From Darwinimomas sp963643215 (GTDB lineage Bacteria; Bacillota; Clostridia; Lachnospirales; Lachnospiraceae): DNA of 64,000 nt. Every line of letters starts with the position of its first letter. Position 1 is the stretch's first letter. The notes beneath the pieces were generated by a model. That model was not told the origin of the DNA, searched no databases, and saw nothing but the letters and a program-made list of their open reading frames with translations. Of this stretch, positions 1 to 8,902 are shown one piece after another. The stretch spans positions 1-64,000 of the forward strand of contig CAVIJY010000002.1 of NCBI GenBank assembly GCA_963643215.1, read 5' to 3'. The translations under genes were made by a program, and so were the position numbers.

Positions 1-71
1 GGGCTAGAAGGATTCGAACCTTCACAATGACGGAGTCAGAGTCCGTTGCCTTACCGTTTGGCGATAGCCCA
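1..71 (-). tRNA. tRNA-Gln (anticodon CUG), 3' end cut by window edge
   Basis: Read on the minus strand, the sequence starts TGGGCTATCGCC, has a D-arm with GGTAAGGC, an anticodon stem ACGGA/TCCGT around the loop CTCTGAC (anticodon CTG), and a T-arm with GGTTCGAATCC. The acceptor strand GGGCTA pairs with TAGCCC. This matches bacterial tRNA-Gln, which also starts with an unpaired U before GGGCUA. The discriminator base and any encoded CCA lie outside the window. Confidence 0.93.
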
Positions 72-227
72 TCACTCGGTCGCAGCAGCGACATTGGATA
101 TGATATAACGACTTTCCATAAAAATCAAGCAGAATTTACAGATAAATGCAGATAAATCAGCCGCAATTTCACGGCGCCGGGATGCGTCCCTCTGGAGCCC
201 GGGCAGCCGGCAAATCAAAGACCTGTA

Positions 228-267
228 AAGAAGGACGCACCGGACACATCATATGCCGCGGTGCGTC
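228..267 (-). terminator. Probable intrinsic terminator of the lipoprotein gene
   Basis: A 9-bp inverted repeat (GACGCACCG / CGGTGCGTC, at 233-241 and 259-267) lies just downstream of the lipoprotein stop codon. On the minus strand it is followed by CTTCTTT, a weak T-tract. Confidence 0.55.
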
Positions 268-286
268 TGTATATGCCTGCTGAAGC

Positions 287-1135
287 TTACTCAACCTTTG
301 TGATAGATGTTATATGCGGATTCGGTCCCTCATACCAGTAAAGGAAGCCCTCCATATCAAGCTCGTCACCGATCTCAAGCGACTGAGCCGCCTTATATAC
401 ATCCGTATCCTTGGGTGTGATGTAGGATCTTACAAGGAACTGATATATCTCCCCGTTCTCGTCCGATACATTGAAGTACACATCATCGCCCTCAGAGCCT
501 GAGCCGTCCCATTTGTATACGAATGCAGCGTCATTGCCGTCCTTATCCTTGTAGGGCTCTACAGTAAGACCCTTGAAGGAAACCAGCTCGTTCATATGTG
601 CCGCAAGCTCTTCGGTTCCGAGCAGCGCCGTCACATCCTCCGCCTCAGCTATCCAGCTGCCCTCCTGAATCTCAAATGTGGCATCCGTGATCTCGATCTC
701 TCCCGACCACTCGGACTTATATCCTGTCACCTTGAGCTTTGTTCCCGGAACCAGCTTTTCAGCATCCTCCTCGGAGCATTCCATATCATAGATGAATGTA
801 GCTCCCGCAGGACTCTGACCATAGACAGTGACCTTGCCCTGCCACCAGGATGTATGAGTCTGGACATATGTCACGACAGTTACCTCCGAGTCAACCTCCG
901 CCGCCATATACTCCTCATGACTCATGACGCCCTCTTCAAGCGCCTCGGTTGTCTCGGCCTGTGTTGCCGCCTCTGTCGTCTCGGCCACAGTTGTCTGCTC
1001 CTGAGTCTCTGCCTGTGTCGTCTCCTGCGCCGTCTCGGCGGCAGTTGTCTGGGTTGTTGCGGAGCTTCCCGATCCGCATGCCGTAAGACTCACGAGCATG
1101 CCTGCGGCAAGCATCATTGCCAGTATCTTTTTCAT
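287..1135 (-). CDS. Putative lipoprotein with Thr/Glu-rich linker
   Basis: A 282-residue secreted lipoprotein of unknown function. The start at 1135 is chosen because AGGAGGAG precedes it; it gives a signal peptide starting MKKILAMM and a lipobox ending LTAC. The mature N-terminus has a low-complexity stretch of about 60 residues rich in TTAAE and TTQAE units, a linker type also seen in other exported proteins of this window (13.3 kb, 35.2 kb). The remaining roughly 190 residues look like two small beta-rich domains; each contains a Val/Thr-rich strand region followed by acidic turns, which could be OB-folds, but I see no catalytic motif. It follows the sugar importer on the same strand after a 45-bp gap and could be co-transcribed with it. 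Function is not recognised. Confidence 0.8.
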   Translation of the reverse strand: MKKILAMMLAAGMLVSLTACGSGSSATTQTTAAETAQETTQAETQEQTTVAETTEAATQAETTEALEEGVMSHEEYMAAEVDSEVTVVTYVQTHTSWWQGKVTVYGQSPAGATFIYDMECSEEDAEKLVPGTKLKVTGYKSEWSGEIEITDATFEIQEGSWIAEAEDVTALLGTEELAAHMNELVSFKGLTVEPYKDKDGNDAAFVYKWDGSGSEGDDVYFNVSDENGEIYQFLVRSYITPKDTDVYKAAQSLEIGDELDMEGFLYWYEGPNPHITSITKVE

Positions 1136-1180
1136 AATAAATATCTCCTCCTGTTCTCGTCTGTCAACGATCATCTGTGA

Positions 1181-2806
1181 TTATTCTACCTTATTTTTCC
1201 TGTACTTCAAGCCCTTGTGCATTGTAAATGCGGCGATGCACGCCCATACTGCGCCAAGTCCGCCCAGCAGAGCCCTTGCTCCGGCGGGCAGCGGTCCCAG
1301 GTCTCTTTCTCCTGCTCCCGCATCCGTCACGGTCTGATCCAGCCTGTACAGAGATGTCATATCAGCATACAGGTTCTCTATATAGGCATCGTCTACCGTC
1401 TTTTTGCGCCGCACCGACTTGACCACATCCTCTATCATCTCTCCGGCGGCCTGACGAAGCGACGCGGATCCGTTGAATACCGGAGTTACAAATGTATCCT
1501 GAGTATGATCTATCAGCAGCTGTGTCGCCTTTATCTTGACATCATAGTGCTGCGAGTCGTCCTCTCCGCTGCGGCTCAGATAGTCCTGATATTCATCCGA
1601 CTCCCGTGCGCATACAGTCACGGGCACATAGCCCTCCGTCTGCGCATATGCAGTCTGCACGCCGTCAGAGAGCAGATATTGTACGAACAGCCATGCGGCG
1701 AGCACCTCCTGCGGATCCCTTTTATTGAATATACATATCGACGGTCCCTGAGATATCATCTTCGGATCAGACGGGTCAAGCTGCGGCACTGTCATTACTT
1801 CCGTTCTGAATTCTACCTTTTTTTCCTCCGCAATATCCGAAAGCGGCGCATTGCTGCCCATCCATGTCGAGCCTGCGGATGAGTCAACGGCAAATATGCA
1901 TTGTCCGGCATTCAGAAAATTCGCCGGATAGCCTGATATGGCAAATGTTGAAAATGCTCTGGATGCCGCATGCTCCCTGACCTCCCGGAGCACCTGCGTT
2001 GTCTCATCCGAAAAGATCAGCACATTTCCCTCATCATCGGAATACGGCGCACCCATCTGTCTGAGTATGGTTATCATCATATTGTCAGTTGACTTATAGA
2101 TGAACGGTATGAGAACCTTCTGGCCGTTCAGGACAAATGTTCCGTCGTCGGCTTTTGCCATGGCGGCCTCAGATACCTCCCATACATAATCCCATGTCAG
2201 CACATCCGGAAGCGTATATCCGAGCCTTTCAACCAGATCACGGTTTACATAGCATATCTCGGTGGAGCGCACAAAAGGAACCGCATAGTAATGCCCGGAG
2301 AAGTAGCACTCGCTCATATACTCCTCTATCATATCCTCCCGCTCCGGCCCCTTATAGGCGAGCTCACTTCCGCCGAAGCCGTATCGTTCATCCGACATTA
2401 GCTCATCCAACTGGGCGACCGTGCCCTCGCCTGTCAGATATGTGGCTATATGGTCAGGATATGTGATGCAGACATTGGGCGTGGTATCCGTTGATATATT
2501 CGTGATCACATCATTGTATATCCTCGAATAGTCAGTATACATCTTGGTATTGATCCTGATATTCGGATAGAGTGCCTCAAAGTCCCGGACCGCCTTCTCA
2601 TATGCCAGCGTCTGATTCTTATTTGTCTCGTTTTTCGCCCAGAATGTGATCTCATAGCTTCGTGAAGTATCAAAGCTGTCCGGCATCACAAACTCCTTAG
2701 CCGCCTGCTCTCCGTGACAGCCTGTCATGAGCAGCACGCAGATGCAGAGCCATGCCGGACTCAAAAGGCGCAGCCATGCGCCCCGTGAAGCCGCAGCTGC
2801 CTTCAT
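1181..2806 (-). CDS. ABC sugar transporter, extracellular substrate-binding lipoprotein
   Basis: A 541-residue family 1 solute-binding protein, the receptor of the importer encoded just upstream. The signal peptide ends in a lipobox (LLMTGC, Cys about residue 30). The mature protein begins with the typical strand ITFWAKNETNKN and continues with a two-lobed binding-protein fold. It is longer than usual because the C-terminus carries an extra Ala/Gly/Trp-rich hydrophobic segment (about residues 508-530) followed by KGLKYRKNK, which looks like a membrane anchor with a positive cytoplasmic tail. The start overlaps the stop of the upstream permease gene (ATGA) and has GGAGG nine bases before it. 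The sugar cannot be told from sequence; glycerol-3-phosphate or an oligosaccharide are possible. Confidence 0.9.
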   Translation of the reverse strand: MKAAAASRGAWLRLLSPAWLCICVLLMTGCHGEQAAKEFVMPDSFDTSRSYEITFWAKNETNKNQTLAYEKAVRDFEALYPNIRINTKMYTDYSRIYNDVITNISTDTTPNVCITYPDHIATYLTGEGTVAQLDELMSDERYGFGGSELAYKGPEREDMIEEYMSECYFSGHYYAVPFVRSTEICYVNRDLVERLGYTLPDVLTWDYVWEVSEAAMAKADDGTFVLNGQKVLIPFIYKSTDNMMITILRQMGAPYSDDEGNVLIFSDETTQVLREVREHAASRAFSTFAISGYPANFLNAGQCIFAVDSSAGSTWMGSNAPLSDIAEEKKVEFRTEVMTVPQLDPSDPKMISQGPSICIFNKRDPQEVLAAWLFVQYLLSDGVQTAYAQTEGYVPVTVCARESDEYQDYLSRSGEDDSQHYDVKIKATQLLIDHTQDTFVTPVFNGSASLRQAAGEMIEDVVKSVRRKKTVDDAYIENLYADMTSLYRLDQTVTDAGAGERDLGPLPAGARALLGGLGAVWACIAAFTMHKGLKYRKNKVE

Positions 2807-3666
2807 CCCTTTGTTCCTCCTCTCGATACACCCTCCATGATACGCTTTCTGAATATCAGAAACAGCACTATGATCGGCACGGATATCATCACGACGGCCG
2901 CCATCATGGCAGGGACATTTTCCCGGCCGAAGCCGTTTTCGCGGATCTGCTGTATACCGTTTGAAACAAGAAAACGGCTTTGATCATCCGTGATAAGTCT
3001 CGGCCATGCATACGAGTTCCAGCACTCGATCACCTTAAGGATCGTGACGGTGACTATGGTCGGTCTTGATATGGGGATCATGATTCTCAGAAGATATCTC
3101 AGATCCGAGGCCCCGTCTATCTTTGCAGCCTTGTACAGATTCTCCGGAATCATCTCGAAGTTTTCCTTCAGCAGATAGATATAAAATACCGATGTCACCG
3201 ACGGAAGTATCAGACCCGAGAATGTGTTGCGCATACCGAGATTTGTTATGGTTACAAAGTTTGTGATGATGACAAGCTCCGACGGAACCATCATCAGGGA
3301 AAGCAGTAGCGTAAACAGAACACCCTTTCCTTTAAAATCAAGCCTCGCAAATGCATATGCCGCCAGGACAGATACCACCAGCATAAGCCCGGTTGTCACA
3401 GCCGCGTATATGACAGTATTGATCAGATACCGCATGAGCGGAACCTCTGTATATGCCTGTATATAGTTTTCAAGTGTAGGAGACGCCGTAAAAAGCTGAG
3501 GTATATATTCTGAATTGTATGCGCCGTAGCTTTTCAGAGATGTAAGTATCATCCAGTAAAAGGGAAACAGCACGATGAACGCCCAGACCGTAAGCAGCGC
3601 ATATATGACCGCTCGGCGGGCAGCTATGCCCCGGCGTATATTGCGATTTTTCATATCTCCGCTCAT
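2803..3666 (-). CDS. ABC sugar transporter permease, MalG/UgpE type
   Basis: A 287-residue inner-membrane permease with six predicted helices. The conserved coupling loop reads EnlYKAAKIDGASDLRYLLRIMIPISRP, the EAA-type motif that docks on the ATPase; the family is usually 270-300 residues. The start at 3666 is preferred over an upstream ATG because it overlaps the stop of the other permease gene (ATGA) and has AGAAGGGAG at good spacing. It is the third gene of the sugar-importer operon (ATPase, permease, permease, binding protein). Confidence 0.93.
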   Translation of the reverse strand: MSGDMKNRNIRRGIAARRAVIYALLTVWAFIVLFPFYWMILTSLKSYGAYNSEYIPQLFTASPTLENYIQAYTEVPLMRYLINTVIYAAVTTGLMLVVSVLAAYAFARLDFKGKGVLFTLLLSLMMVPSELVIITNFVTITNLGMRNTFSGLILPSVTSVFYIYLLKENFEMIPENLYKAAKIDGASDLRYLLRIMIPISRPTIVTVTILKVIECWNSYAWPRLITDDQSRFLVSNGIQQIRENGFGRENVPAMMAAVVMISVPIIVLFLIFRKRIMEGVSRGGTKG

Positions 3667-4574
3667 ACGGACTCCCTTCTGATCATGAGATTTATGCATG
3701 TGACCGTCAGCACTATCACAAACAGAATCAGCGCTGCGGCGGATGCATACGACGGATAACCGCCGCTGTTGCCGTAGAGCATGTCATATATATAGCCGAC
3801 TATAGTATTCATGCCTGCTGCATTAAGATCCGTTCCGAAGAGAGCCACGGCATCGCTGTATGCCTTGAAGGCTCCTATGAATCCGGTGATCACCAGATAA
3901 AAGATCATCGGAGATATCATCGGAAGAGTGATCCTGAAAAAGATGGCTGTTGAACCGGCCCCGTCAAGCTTGGCAGCGGCATAGTAGTTTCTGTCCACGG
4001 ATGCCAGAGCACTGGTAAGTATCAGTATCTTAAATGGCAGCACTACCCATACAGTATAGATGCACAGCATCGTCATCTTCGCCCAGTACGGCCCTGTCAC
4101 AAAATCAACGGACTGTCCCCCCGCCATATGTATGAGTGCATTGATCATCCCCTCCGAATAGGGTGTGGTTTTGAACAGTATCATGAAGACGAGCCCTACG
4201 GCCAGCGTGTTGGTCACATAGGGCAGAAAATATATCGTCTGATAGAGCTCTCTGAGCTTTGAGATCGAGCAAAGCCCGAGCGATATCATAAGCGCAAGAC
4301 ATGTTGATACAGGCACCGTGATGCCTACCAGTATAAACGTGTTTTTCAGAGCCTGAAGAAAGTAAATATCATGCAGGACATAGGAGAAGTTATACCATCC
4401 CACTCCGAAATATCTTCCCGACGCAAAGTTATATCCCTCCTCAAGGGAGTATATGATGACATCTATGAGCGGATAAACCATAAAGACCGCAAGAAATATT
4501 CCTGCAGGAAGCAGGTATATCAGCGGCCTGATATGCTTGTATACTCCCCGGCGTTGCAAACCGTCTTCTTTCAT
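3663..4574 (-). CDS. ABC sugar transporter permease, MalF/UgpA type
   Basis: A 303-residue membrane permease that pairs with the MalG-type subunit. Six hydrophobic segments are visible, with the first at about residues 17-37. The EAA loop YYAAAKLDGAGSTAIFFRITLP lies near residue 200. Length is typical for the UgpA/LacF branch. Its start overlaps the stop of the ATPase gene by four bases (ATGA), as do the next two junctions, so the four genes are translationally coupled. Confidence 0.93.
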   Translation of the reverse strand: MKEDGLQRRGVYKHIRPLIYLLPAGIFLAVFMVYPLIDVIIYSLEEGYNFASGRYFGVGWYNFSYVLHDIYFLQALKNTFILVGITVPVSTCLALMISLGLCSISKLRELYQTIYFLPYVTNTLAVGLVFMILFKTTPYSEGMINALIHMAGGQSVDFVTGPYWAKMTMLCIYTVWVVLPFKILILTSALASVDRNYYAAAKLDGAGSTAIFFRITLPMISPMIFYLVITGFIGAFKAYSDAVALFGTDLNAAGMNTIVGYIYDMLYGNSGGYPSYASAAALILFVIVLTVTCINLMIRRESV

Positions 4575-5662
4575 CTGATGCGCCCCTGTGTCTGTCTGTC
4601 AAAAACCAGCAGCTTCTCCGGTCTTACGGTAAACCGGATCCGATCGCCCTGCTTTGCACCCGCAGAAGCTGCCGGTACTATGCTGCGCATGACCGGAGCC
4701 TCGCATTCCGCATGACTGCACAGCAGGCTTGTATCTCTCCCCATGACCTCAACCCGCTGCAAAGTACACGAAAGCGGGCCGTCCTTATCAGGGATGAAGC
4801 CCTCAGGACGGATACATACATATACATCCTTTTCCTCTGTGCCTGACACGATGCTGCCCACAGCATTATCTCCGATGTATACTCCTGTGCCGCGTATTCT
4901 GCCTTTGAATACATTGATCTGCGGTGTTCCAAGAAATCTGGCCACAAAGAGATTAACCGGATCATCATATACATCCTGCGGTCTGCCTATCTGCTGAAGC
5001 TTCCCTGCGTTCATCACTATAATGAGATCTGATATGCTCATGGCCTCATCCTGATCATGAGTGACAAACACGGTTGTTATCCCGGTTTCCTTCTGTATCC
5101 GGCGTATCTCCTCACGCGTTTGCAGACGGAGTCTTGCATCAAGATTGGACAGCGGCTCGTCCAGCAGCAGCACAGACGGCATCCTTACAAGCGCTCTCGC
5201 TATCGCCACCCTCTGCTGCTGACCTCCGGAGAGCTGCGAAGGCTTTCTGTCAAGCTGCTCCTCTATCTGCACCAGCCTGGCGGCCTCCAGCACCTTTTCC
5301 TTCATGGCCTCCCTTGAGAGTCTCCTGTCCTTTTTTACATTTTCAAGCGGAAAACGGATATTCTGCTCCACGGTCATATGCGGATAGAGAGCGTAATTCT
5401 GGAATACCATGCCCACGCCCCGATGCTCCGGCGGCACATCTGTCATATCGGCATCATCAAACCATATATGTCCGCTTGTCGGGCTTTCCAGTCCGCATAT
5501 AAGATTCAGGGTTGTGCTTTTGCCGCATCCCGACGGTCCCAGCAGTGCCACCAGCTTCCCGTCCGGAATCTCAAAGTTAAAATCATCCACGGCAGTCACA
5601 GGTCTTTGCCCTCTCTGCCTGTCAAATATCTTGGTCAGATTTTCAAGAACAACCTTCATCAT
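4571..5662 (-). CDS. ABC sugar transporter ATP-binding protein, MsmK/UgpC type
   Basis: A 363-residue ATPase that powers the sugar importer. Walker A is GPSGCGKST (about residue 42), the signature is LSGGQQQR, and Walker B is VLLLDEPLSNLD; a C-terminal regulatory OB domain (TOBE-like, from about residue 240) is present as in MalK/UgpC. Such ATPases are often shared between several importers. Two ATG codons are adjacent; the second (5659) has better spacing to GGAGG (6 bases) than the first (3 bases), so the true start may be one codon in. First gene of a four-gene operon with an operator-like palindrome at its promoter. Confidence 0.93.
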   Translation of the reverse strand: MMKVVLENLTKIFDRQRGQRPVTAVDDFNFEIPDGKLVALLGPSGCGKSTTLNLICGLESPTSGHIWFDDADMTDVPPEHRGVGMVFQNYALYPHMTVEQNIRFPLENVKKDRRLSREAMKEKVLEAARLVQIEEQLDRKPSQLSGGQQQRVAIARALVRMPSVLLLDEPLSNLDARLRLQTREEIRRIQKETGITTVFVTHDQDEAMSISDLIIVMNAGKLQQIGRPQDVYDDPVNLFVARFLGTPQINVFKGRIRGTGVYIGDNAVGSIVSGTEEKDVYVCIRPEGFIPDKDGPLSCTLQRVEVMGRDTSLLCSHAECEAPVMRSIVPAASAGAKQGDRIRFTVRPEKLLVFDRQTQGRIR

Positions 5663-5721
5663 TGTCCTCCAGATTCAAGCACAAGCTGTGCTTGCTTCCA
5701 AACTTATCTCCTTGCTGCATA

Positions 5722-5743
5722 CCGGTTTATTATATCAAACCGG
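5722..5743 (-). promoter_or_regulatory. -10 box inside an operator-like palindrome, sugar importer operon
   Basis: Arms CCGGTTT (5722-5728) and AAACCGG (5737-5743) form a perfect 7-bp inverted repeat around a consensus -10 box TATAAT (minus strand, 5729-5734). A transcription factor bound here would block RNA polymerase. The form resembles LacI-family operators; no regulator gene is adjacent. Confidence 0.6.
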
Positions 5744-5765
5744 TGCCGTGATTTCACAAAAATAT

Positions 5766-5846
5766 GTAACTGCTCAGAGCCAAGCAAAATTTCGTAAATC
5801 AGACGAGAAATGCGAAGCATTTTGGAGGTTGGCTCTGAACAGTTAC
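5766..5846. repeat. Long inverted repeat, 17 of 18 bp arms, 45-base loop
   Basis: Left arm GTAACTGCTCAGAGCCAA (5766-5783) and right arm TTGGCTCTGAACAGTTAC (5829-5846) are complementary except at one position. The interior contains AATGCTTCGCATT, itself a short palindrome. It lies between the phoR terminator and the sugar-importer promoter. It could be a small non-autonomous repeat element; no transposase or target duplication was recognised. Confidence 0.6.
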
Positions 5847-5871
5847 AAAAATATCAGCTCATGACACACTT

Positions 5872-5905
5872 AAAAGACCCGGAGCAGTTTCATGCTGCCC
5901 GGGTC
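5872..5905 (-). terminator. Intrinsic terminator of the pst-pho operon
   Basis: On the minus strand GACCCGG...CCGGGTC with inner pairing AGCA/TGCT forms a strong hairpin followed by TTTTAAG. It starts 24 bases after the phoR stop. Confidence 0.8.
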
Positions 5906-5928
5906 GTAGTATAAATGTATGGCACATC

Positions 5929-7575
5929 TTAAAATGTAACCGAAATCGCGGTTCCCTTGTCGGGAGCACTTTCGATCTCAAGCTTTGCGTGATGATACTG
6001 CGCTGCATGCTTGACGATGGAGAGCCCCAGCCCTGTCCCGCCTGACTGCTTTGAGTGGCTCTTGTCAACTCTGAAGAATCGTTCAAATATCTTATCCTGA
6101 TACTCCGGTGCTACTCCGATGCCTGTGTCCGCCACCCGAAGTCGCACATGCCCTTCATCATCCGACACAGATACTTTCACCTTGCCATCGATCTTATTGT
6201 ATTTTATGGCATTGTCGCACAGATTGTATACTATCTCATACAGCAGCCGTCTCACACCGTTTACCATACCGTCGTCGCCCTCTATCTCAAATGTGATATT
6301 CTTCGCGGCGGCAGCATCCGACAGAGTCGCGCCCACTTCCTCTGCCACAGCCTTAAGCGATACATCCTCTCTGGGCATATCATCACCCTCGTCGAGCTGT
6401 GACAGCTTTATGATATCGTCTATCAAGGCTACAAGCCTCTCAGCCTCCTTGCGTATACGCTTTGTGAAGCGCGGCACATCCTCTTCCTTAACTATACCGT
6501 TTTCCATAAGCTCGGCAGAGCCTATGATCGACTGCAGCGGCGTTTTGAGCTCGTGGGAGACATTGGCTGTAAACTCCTGACGGTTTTTCTCCGCATTGAC
6601 CTGATCCGTTATGTCAAAGGCCATCAGCGCCATGCCGTATGTTCCCGCATCGGAATCAATGCGATTCATATCGAATTGATATATAAGCCCGTTTCTAATC
6701 TCTCTGAATGACGAATGTCCCTGCGCCTTCGTTTCTTCAAGCGCAATCCTCATGTCCTGTCTGCGGTCTATGGAAAGTATATCCGCTCCGGCCTGCACAT
6801 CTCCAAGCCCGTAGAGCCTTCTGGCTGCCTGATTCAGCGTGAGCACCCGGCCGGACGCGTCTGTCAGTATAAGAGCCTCTCTCAGATTGTTTGTTATCTT
6901 GTCAAATTCCTCCCGCTTTTCCCTGAGCGTCATCATCTGGCTTTTTATCTGCTGCTGCTGTACATGAATACGACGAAGCAGCGGCGATATCTCATCGTAT
7001 GCATCATTTTCCAGCGGAGCATCCAGATTCAGCTCGTTGAGAGGCTTTACAACATCCTTTGCGACCCGTCTCGACAGCCATGCCGACAGCGCTATGGCAA
7101 GAACAGCCAGTATGCAGATAGGACGCGCCATACCCATAACCAGAAGCAGCGCAGTCGCGGTGCTCACCGAGATACGCAGGACGCTTCCGTCCGAGAGCCG
7201 TTTTGCCTCATACATGGTCTGCTGCATCAGTGTGATCGACTTTCTGACGCTGCTTCCCTTACCGGTCTCCAGTGCCTCTCTGATCTCTTCGCGATCCGCG
7301 TGATTCTCCATAGATGCCGCATCAGCCTGATTGTCATACAGAACTCTCCCGTCCGGCGCAACAAGCGTCAATCTGTAGTCATCAAGTTTCAGCCTTGACA
7401 GATAATCCGTGCCCAGCTCCTGCACAGCCTCTGCGGCAAATGTCAGCTCGTCCTGAAGCTGCATTTTCTGAAGCTGCGTAAAGTAAGGATACAGTATGCC
7501 GACTATGACGATGAGTCCTGCCAGCAGAACACCCAGGGCAACATTTAGCGTGGATCTGAATATCTTACCTGCCAT
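5929..7575 (-). CDS. phoR: Phosphate sensor histidine kinase PhoR
   Basis: A 548-residue membrane sensor kinase that phosphorylates the adjacent response regulator. It has an N-terminal helix (about residues 7-30), an extracytoplasmic domain, a second helix near residue 140, a HAMP-like linker, a PAS domain (about 215-320), a HisKA domain with the phospho-acceptor motif VSHELKTPLQS (His about 338) and a HATPase domain with N, G1 (DTGIG), F (FERFFR) and G2 (GTGLGLS) boxes. The start at 7575 is supported by GGGAGG seven bases upstream and a one-base stop/start overlap with phoB. Placed last in the pst operon, it senses phosphate through the Pst transporter and PhoU, as known for the family. Confidence 0.93.
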   Translation of the reverse strand: MAGKIFRSTLNVALGVLLAGLIVIVGILYPYFTQLQKMQLQDELTFAAEAVQELGTDYLSRLKLDDYRLTLVAPDGRVLYDNQADAASMENHADREEIREALETGKGSSVRKSITLMQQTMYEAKRLSDGSVLRISVSTATALLLVMGMARPICILAVLAIALSAWLSRRVAKDVVKPLNELNLDAPLENDAYDEISPLLRRIHVQQQQIKSQMMTLREKREEFDKITNNLREALILTDASGRVLTLNQAARRLYGLGDVQAGADILSIDRRQDMRIALEETKAQGHSSFREIRNGLIYQFDMNRIDSDAGTYGMALMAFDITDQVNAEKNRQEFTANVSHELKTPLQSIIGSAELMENGIVKEEDVPRFTKRIRKEAERLVALIDDIIKLSQLDEGDDMPREDVSLKAVAEEVGATLSDAAAAKNITFEIEGDDGMVNGVRRLLYEIVYNLCDNAIKYNKIDGKVKVSVSDDEGHVRLRVADTGIGVAPEYQDKIFERFFRVDKSHSKQSGGTGLGLSIVKHAAQYHHAKLEIESAPDKGTAISVTF

Positions 7576-8246
7576 CAGTCTGCCTCCCATCGATACCCGA
7601 CATTTCTCACAGTCTCTATGTGAGAGCCGTAATCTCCAAGCTTCTGACGCAATGTCCTGATATGAGCATCCAGCGTTCTGGTGTCTCCCATATAGTCCAT
7701 ATCCCACACCTGCGAGAAAAGCTGCTCCCTTGTATATACCTTGCCCGCATGAGACAGAAACATACGCAGCAGCTCAAATTCCTTATATGTGAGCTGCACC
7801 CGCTCTCCGTCTGCCGTGACTGTTCTCTCATCAAGATTGACTATCAGGCCTCCCGCCTTCAGAAGCGTTGATACCTGCATCGGCTGACTTCTGCGAAGGA
7901 CCGCCCTGACTCTGGACACCATCTCCATCACGCTGAAGGGCTTTACGATATAATCATCCGCCCCCAGATCGAGCCCTTTGATCCTGTCATATTCCTGTCC
8001 GCTGGCTGTGGCAAGAATCACCGGGATGGATCTGTAGGCCGCGGACTCCTTCATCCTTGTAAGCAGCTCCATGCCGTTCATTCCCGGAAGCATCACATCA
8101 AGAACTATGAGCTCGGGCGTCTCCTTTTTCAGTGCCTCCCAGCATGACAGCCCGTCCTCATAACCCCTTGTCTCAAAGCCCGCGGATTCAAGCGCATACA
8201 GCTCTATATCTCTGATCCCGCTGTCATCCTCAACACACCAGATCAC
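7575..8246 (-). CDS. phoB: Phosphate response regulator, PhoB/PhoP type
   Basis: A 223-residue OmpR-family response regulator. The receiver domain has the acidic pair EDD near the N-terminus, the phospho-acceptor Asp in IVLDVMLPG (about residue 51) and Lys in DDYIVKPFS. The C-terminal winged helix shows RVQLTYKEFELL and the end VRNVGYRWEAD. The start codon is GTG and overlaps the phoU stop (GTGA). It should bind the direct repeats found upstream of pstS. Confidence 0.93.
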   Translation of the reverse strand: MIWCVEDDSGIRDIELYALESAGFETRGYEDGLSCWEALKKETPELIVLDVMLPGMNGMELLTRMKESAAYRSIPVILATASGQEYDRIKGLDLGADDYIVKPFSVMEMVSRVRAVLRRSQPMQVSTLLKAGGLIVNLDERTVTADGERVQLTYKEFELLRMFLSHAGKVYTREQLFSQVWDMDYMGDTRTLDAHIRTLRQKLGDYGSHIETVRNVGYRWEAD

Positions 8247-8902
8247 AGCTGCACCCCCTCATTTTCCTCGTGAACTCCCGTTACGGCATATATAACCCAC
8301 TCGGCTATATTGGTTGCGTGATCTCCGATGCGCTCCAGATACTTCGTGATCATAAGTATATCCAGAGCAAATTCTCCGTCCGACGGATTGTTCTTGATGA
8401 GCGTGATCAGATTGCTCTTGATTTTGTTGAAATAGTCGTCCACGATATCATCGCGGTTTATCACATCCTGTGCCAGATCCACATCCTTTTTGACAAATGC
8501 ATCCACGCTTGATGTCACCATCCCCATAGTCTCGTTGACCATCTCGCGCAGAAGCTCAAGATTGTCAGTCGTCCGGCCGTTCAGAAACTCCACTATCTCG
8601 GATATATCCTCGGCCTGATCTCCGATCCGCTCCATATCAGTTATCATCTTCAGCGCCGCCGATATCTGACGTAGATCCCTCGCCACAGGCTGCTGATGAA
8701 GCAGCAGCTTCATACAGCTGCTTTCTATATCTCTCTCCATCTGATCTATGGCAGGCCCGTTGACGCGCACCTTTCTGGCAAGCTGCGTATCTCCGTCACC
8801 GAGTGCCTTGAAGGCCGAGCCTATAGCTTCCTCACACATGGCTCCCATCTCTATGATTTTTCGGTTGAGCTCAAACAGCTCCTCATCAAAACGGTTTCTC
8901 AT
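8243..8902 (-). CDS. phoU: Phosphate transport regulator PhoU
   Basis: A 219-residue PhoU, length typical. Two three-helix bundles each carry the metal-binding motif form: ERDIESSCMKLL..ITDMERIGDQAEDI in the first and ITKYLERIGDHATNIAEW in the second. In the known system PhoU links the Pst transporter to PhoR and damps phosphate uptake. It sits between pstB and phoB with overlapping starts and stops. Confidence 0.95.
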   Translation of the reverse strand: MRNRFDEELFELNRKIIEMGAMCEEAIGSAFKALGDGDTQLARKVRVNGPAIDQMERDIESSCMKLLLHQQPVARDLRQISAALKMITDMERIGDQAEDISEIVEFLNGRTTDNLELLREMVNETMGMVTSSVDAFVKKDVDLAQDVINRDDIVDDYFNKIKSNLITLIKNNPSDGEFALDILMITKYLERIGDHATNIAEWVIYAVTGVHEENEGVQL

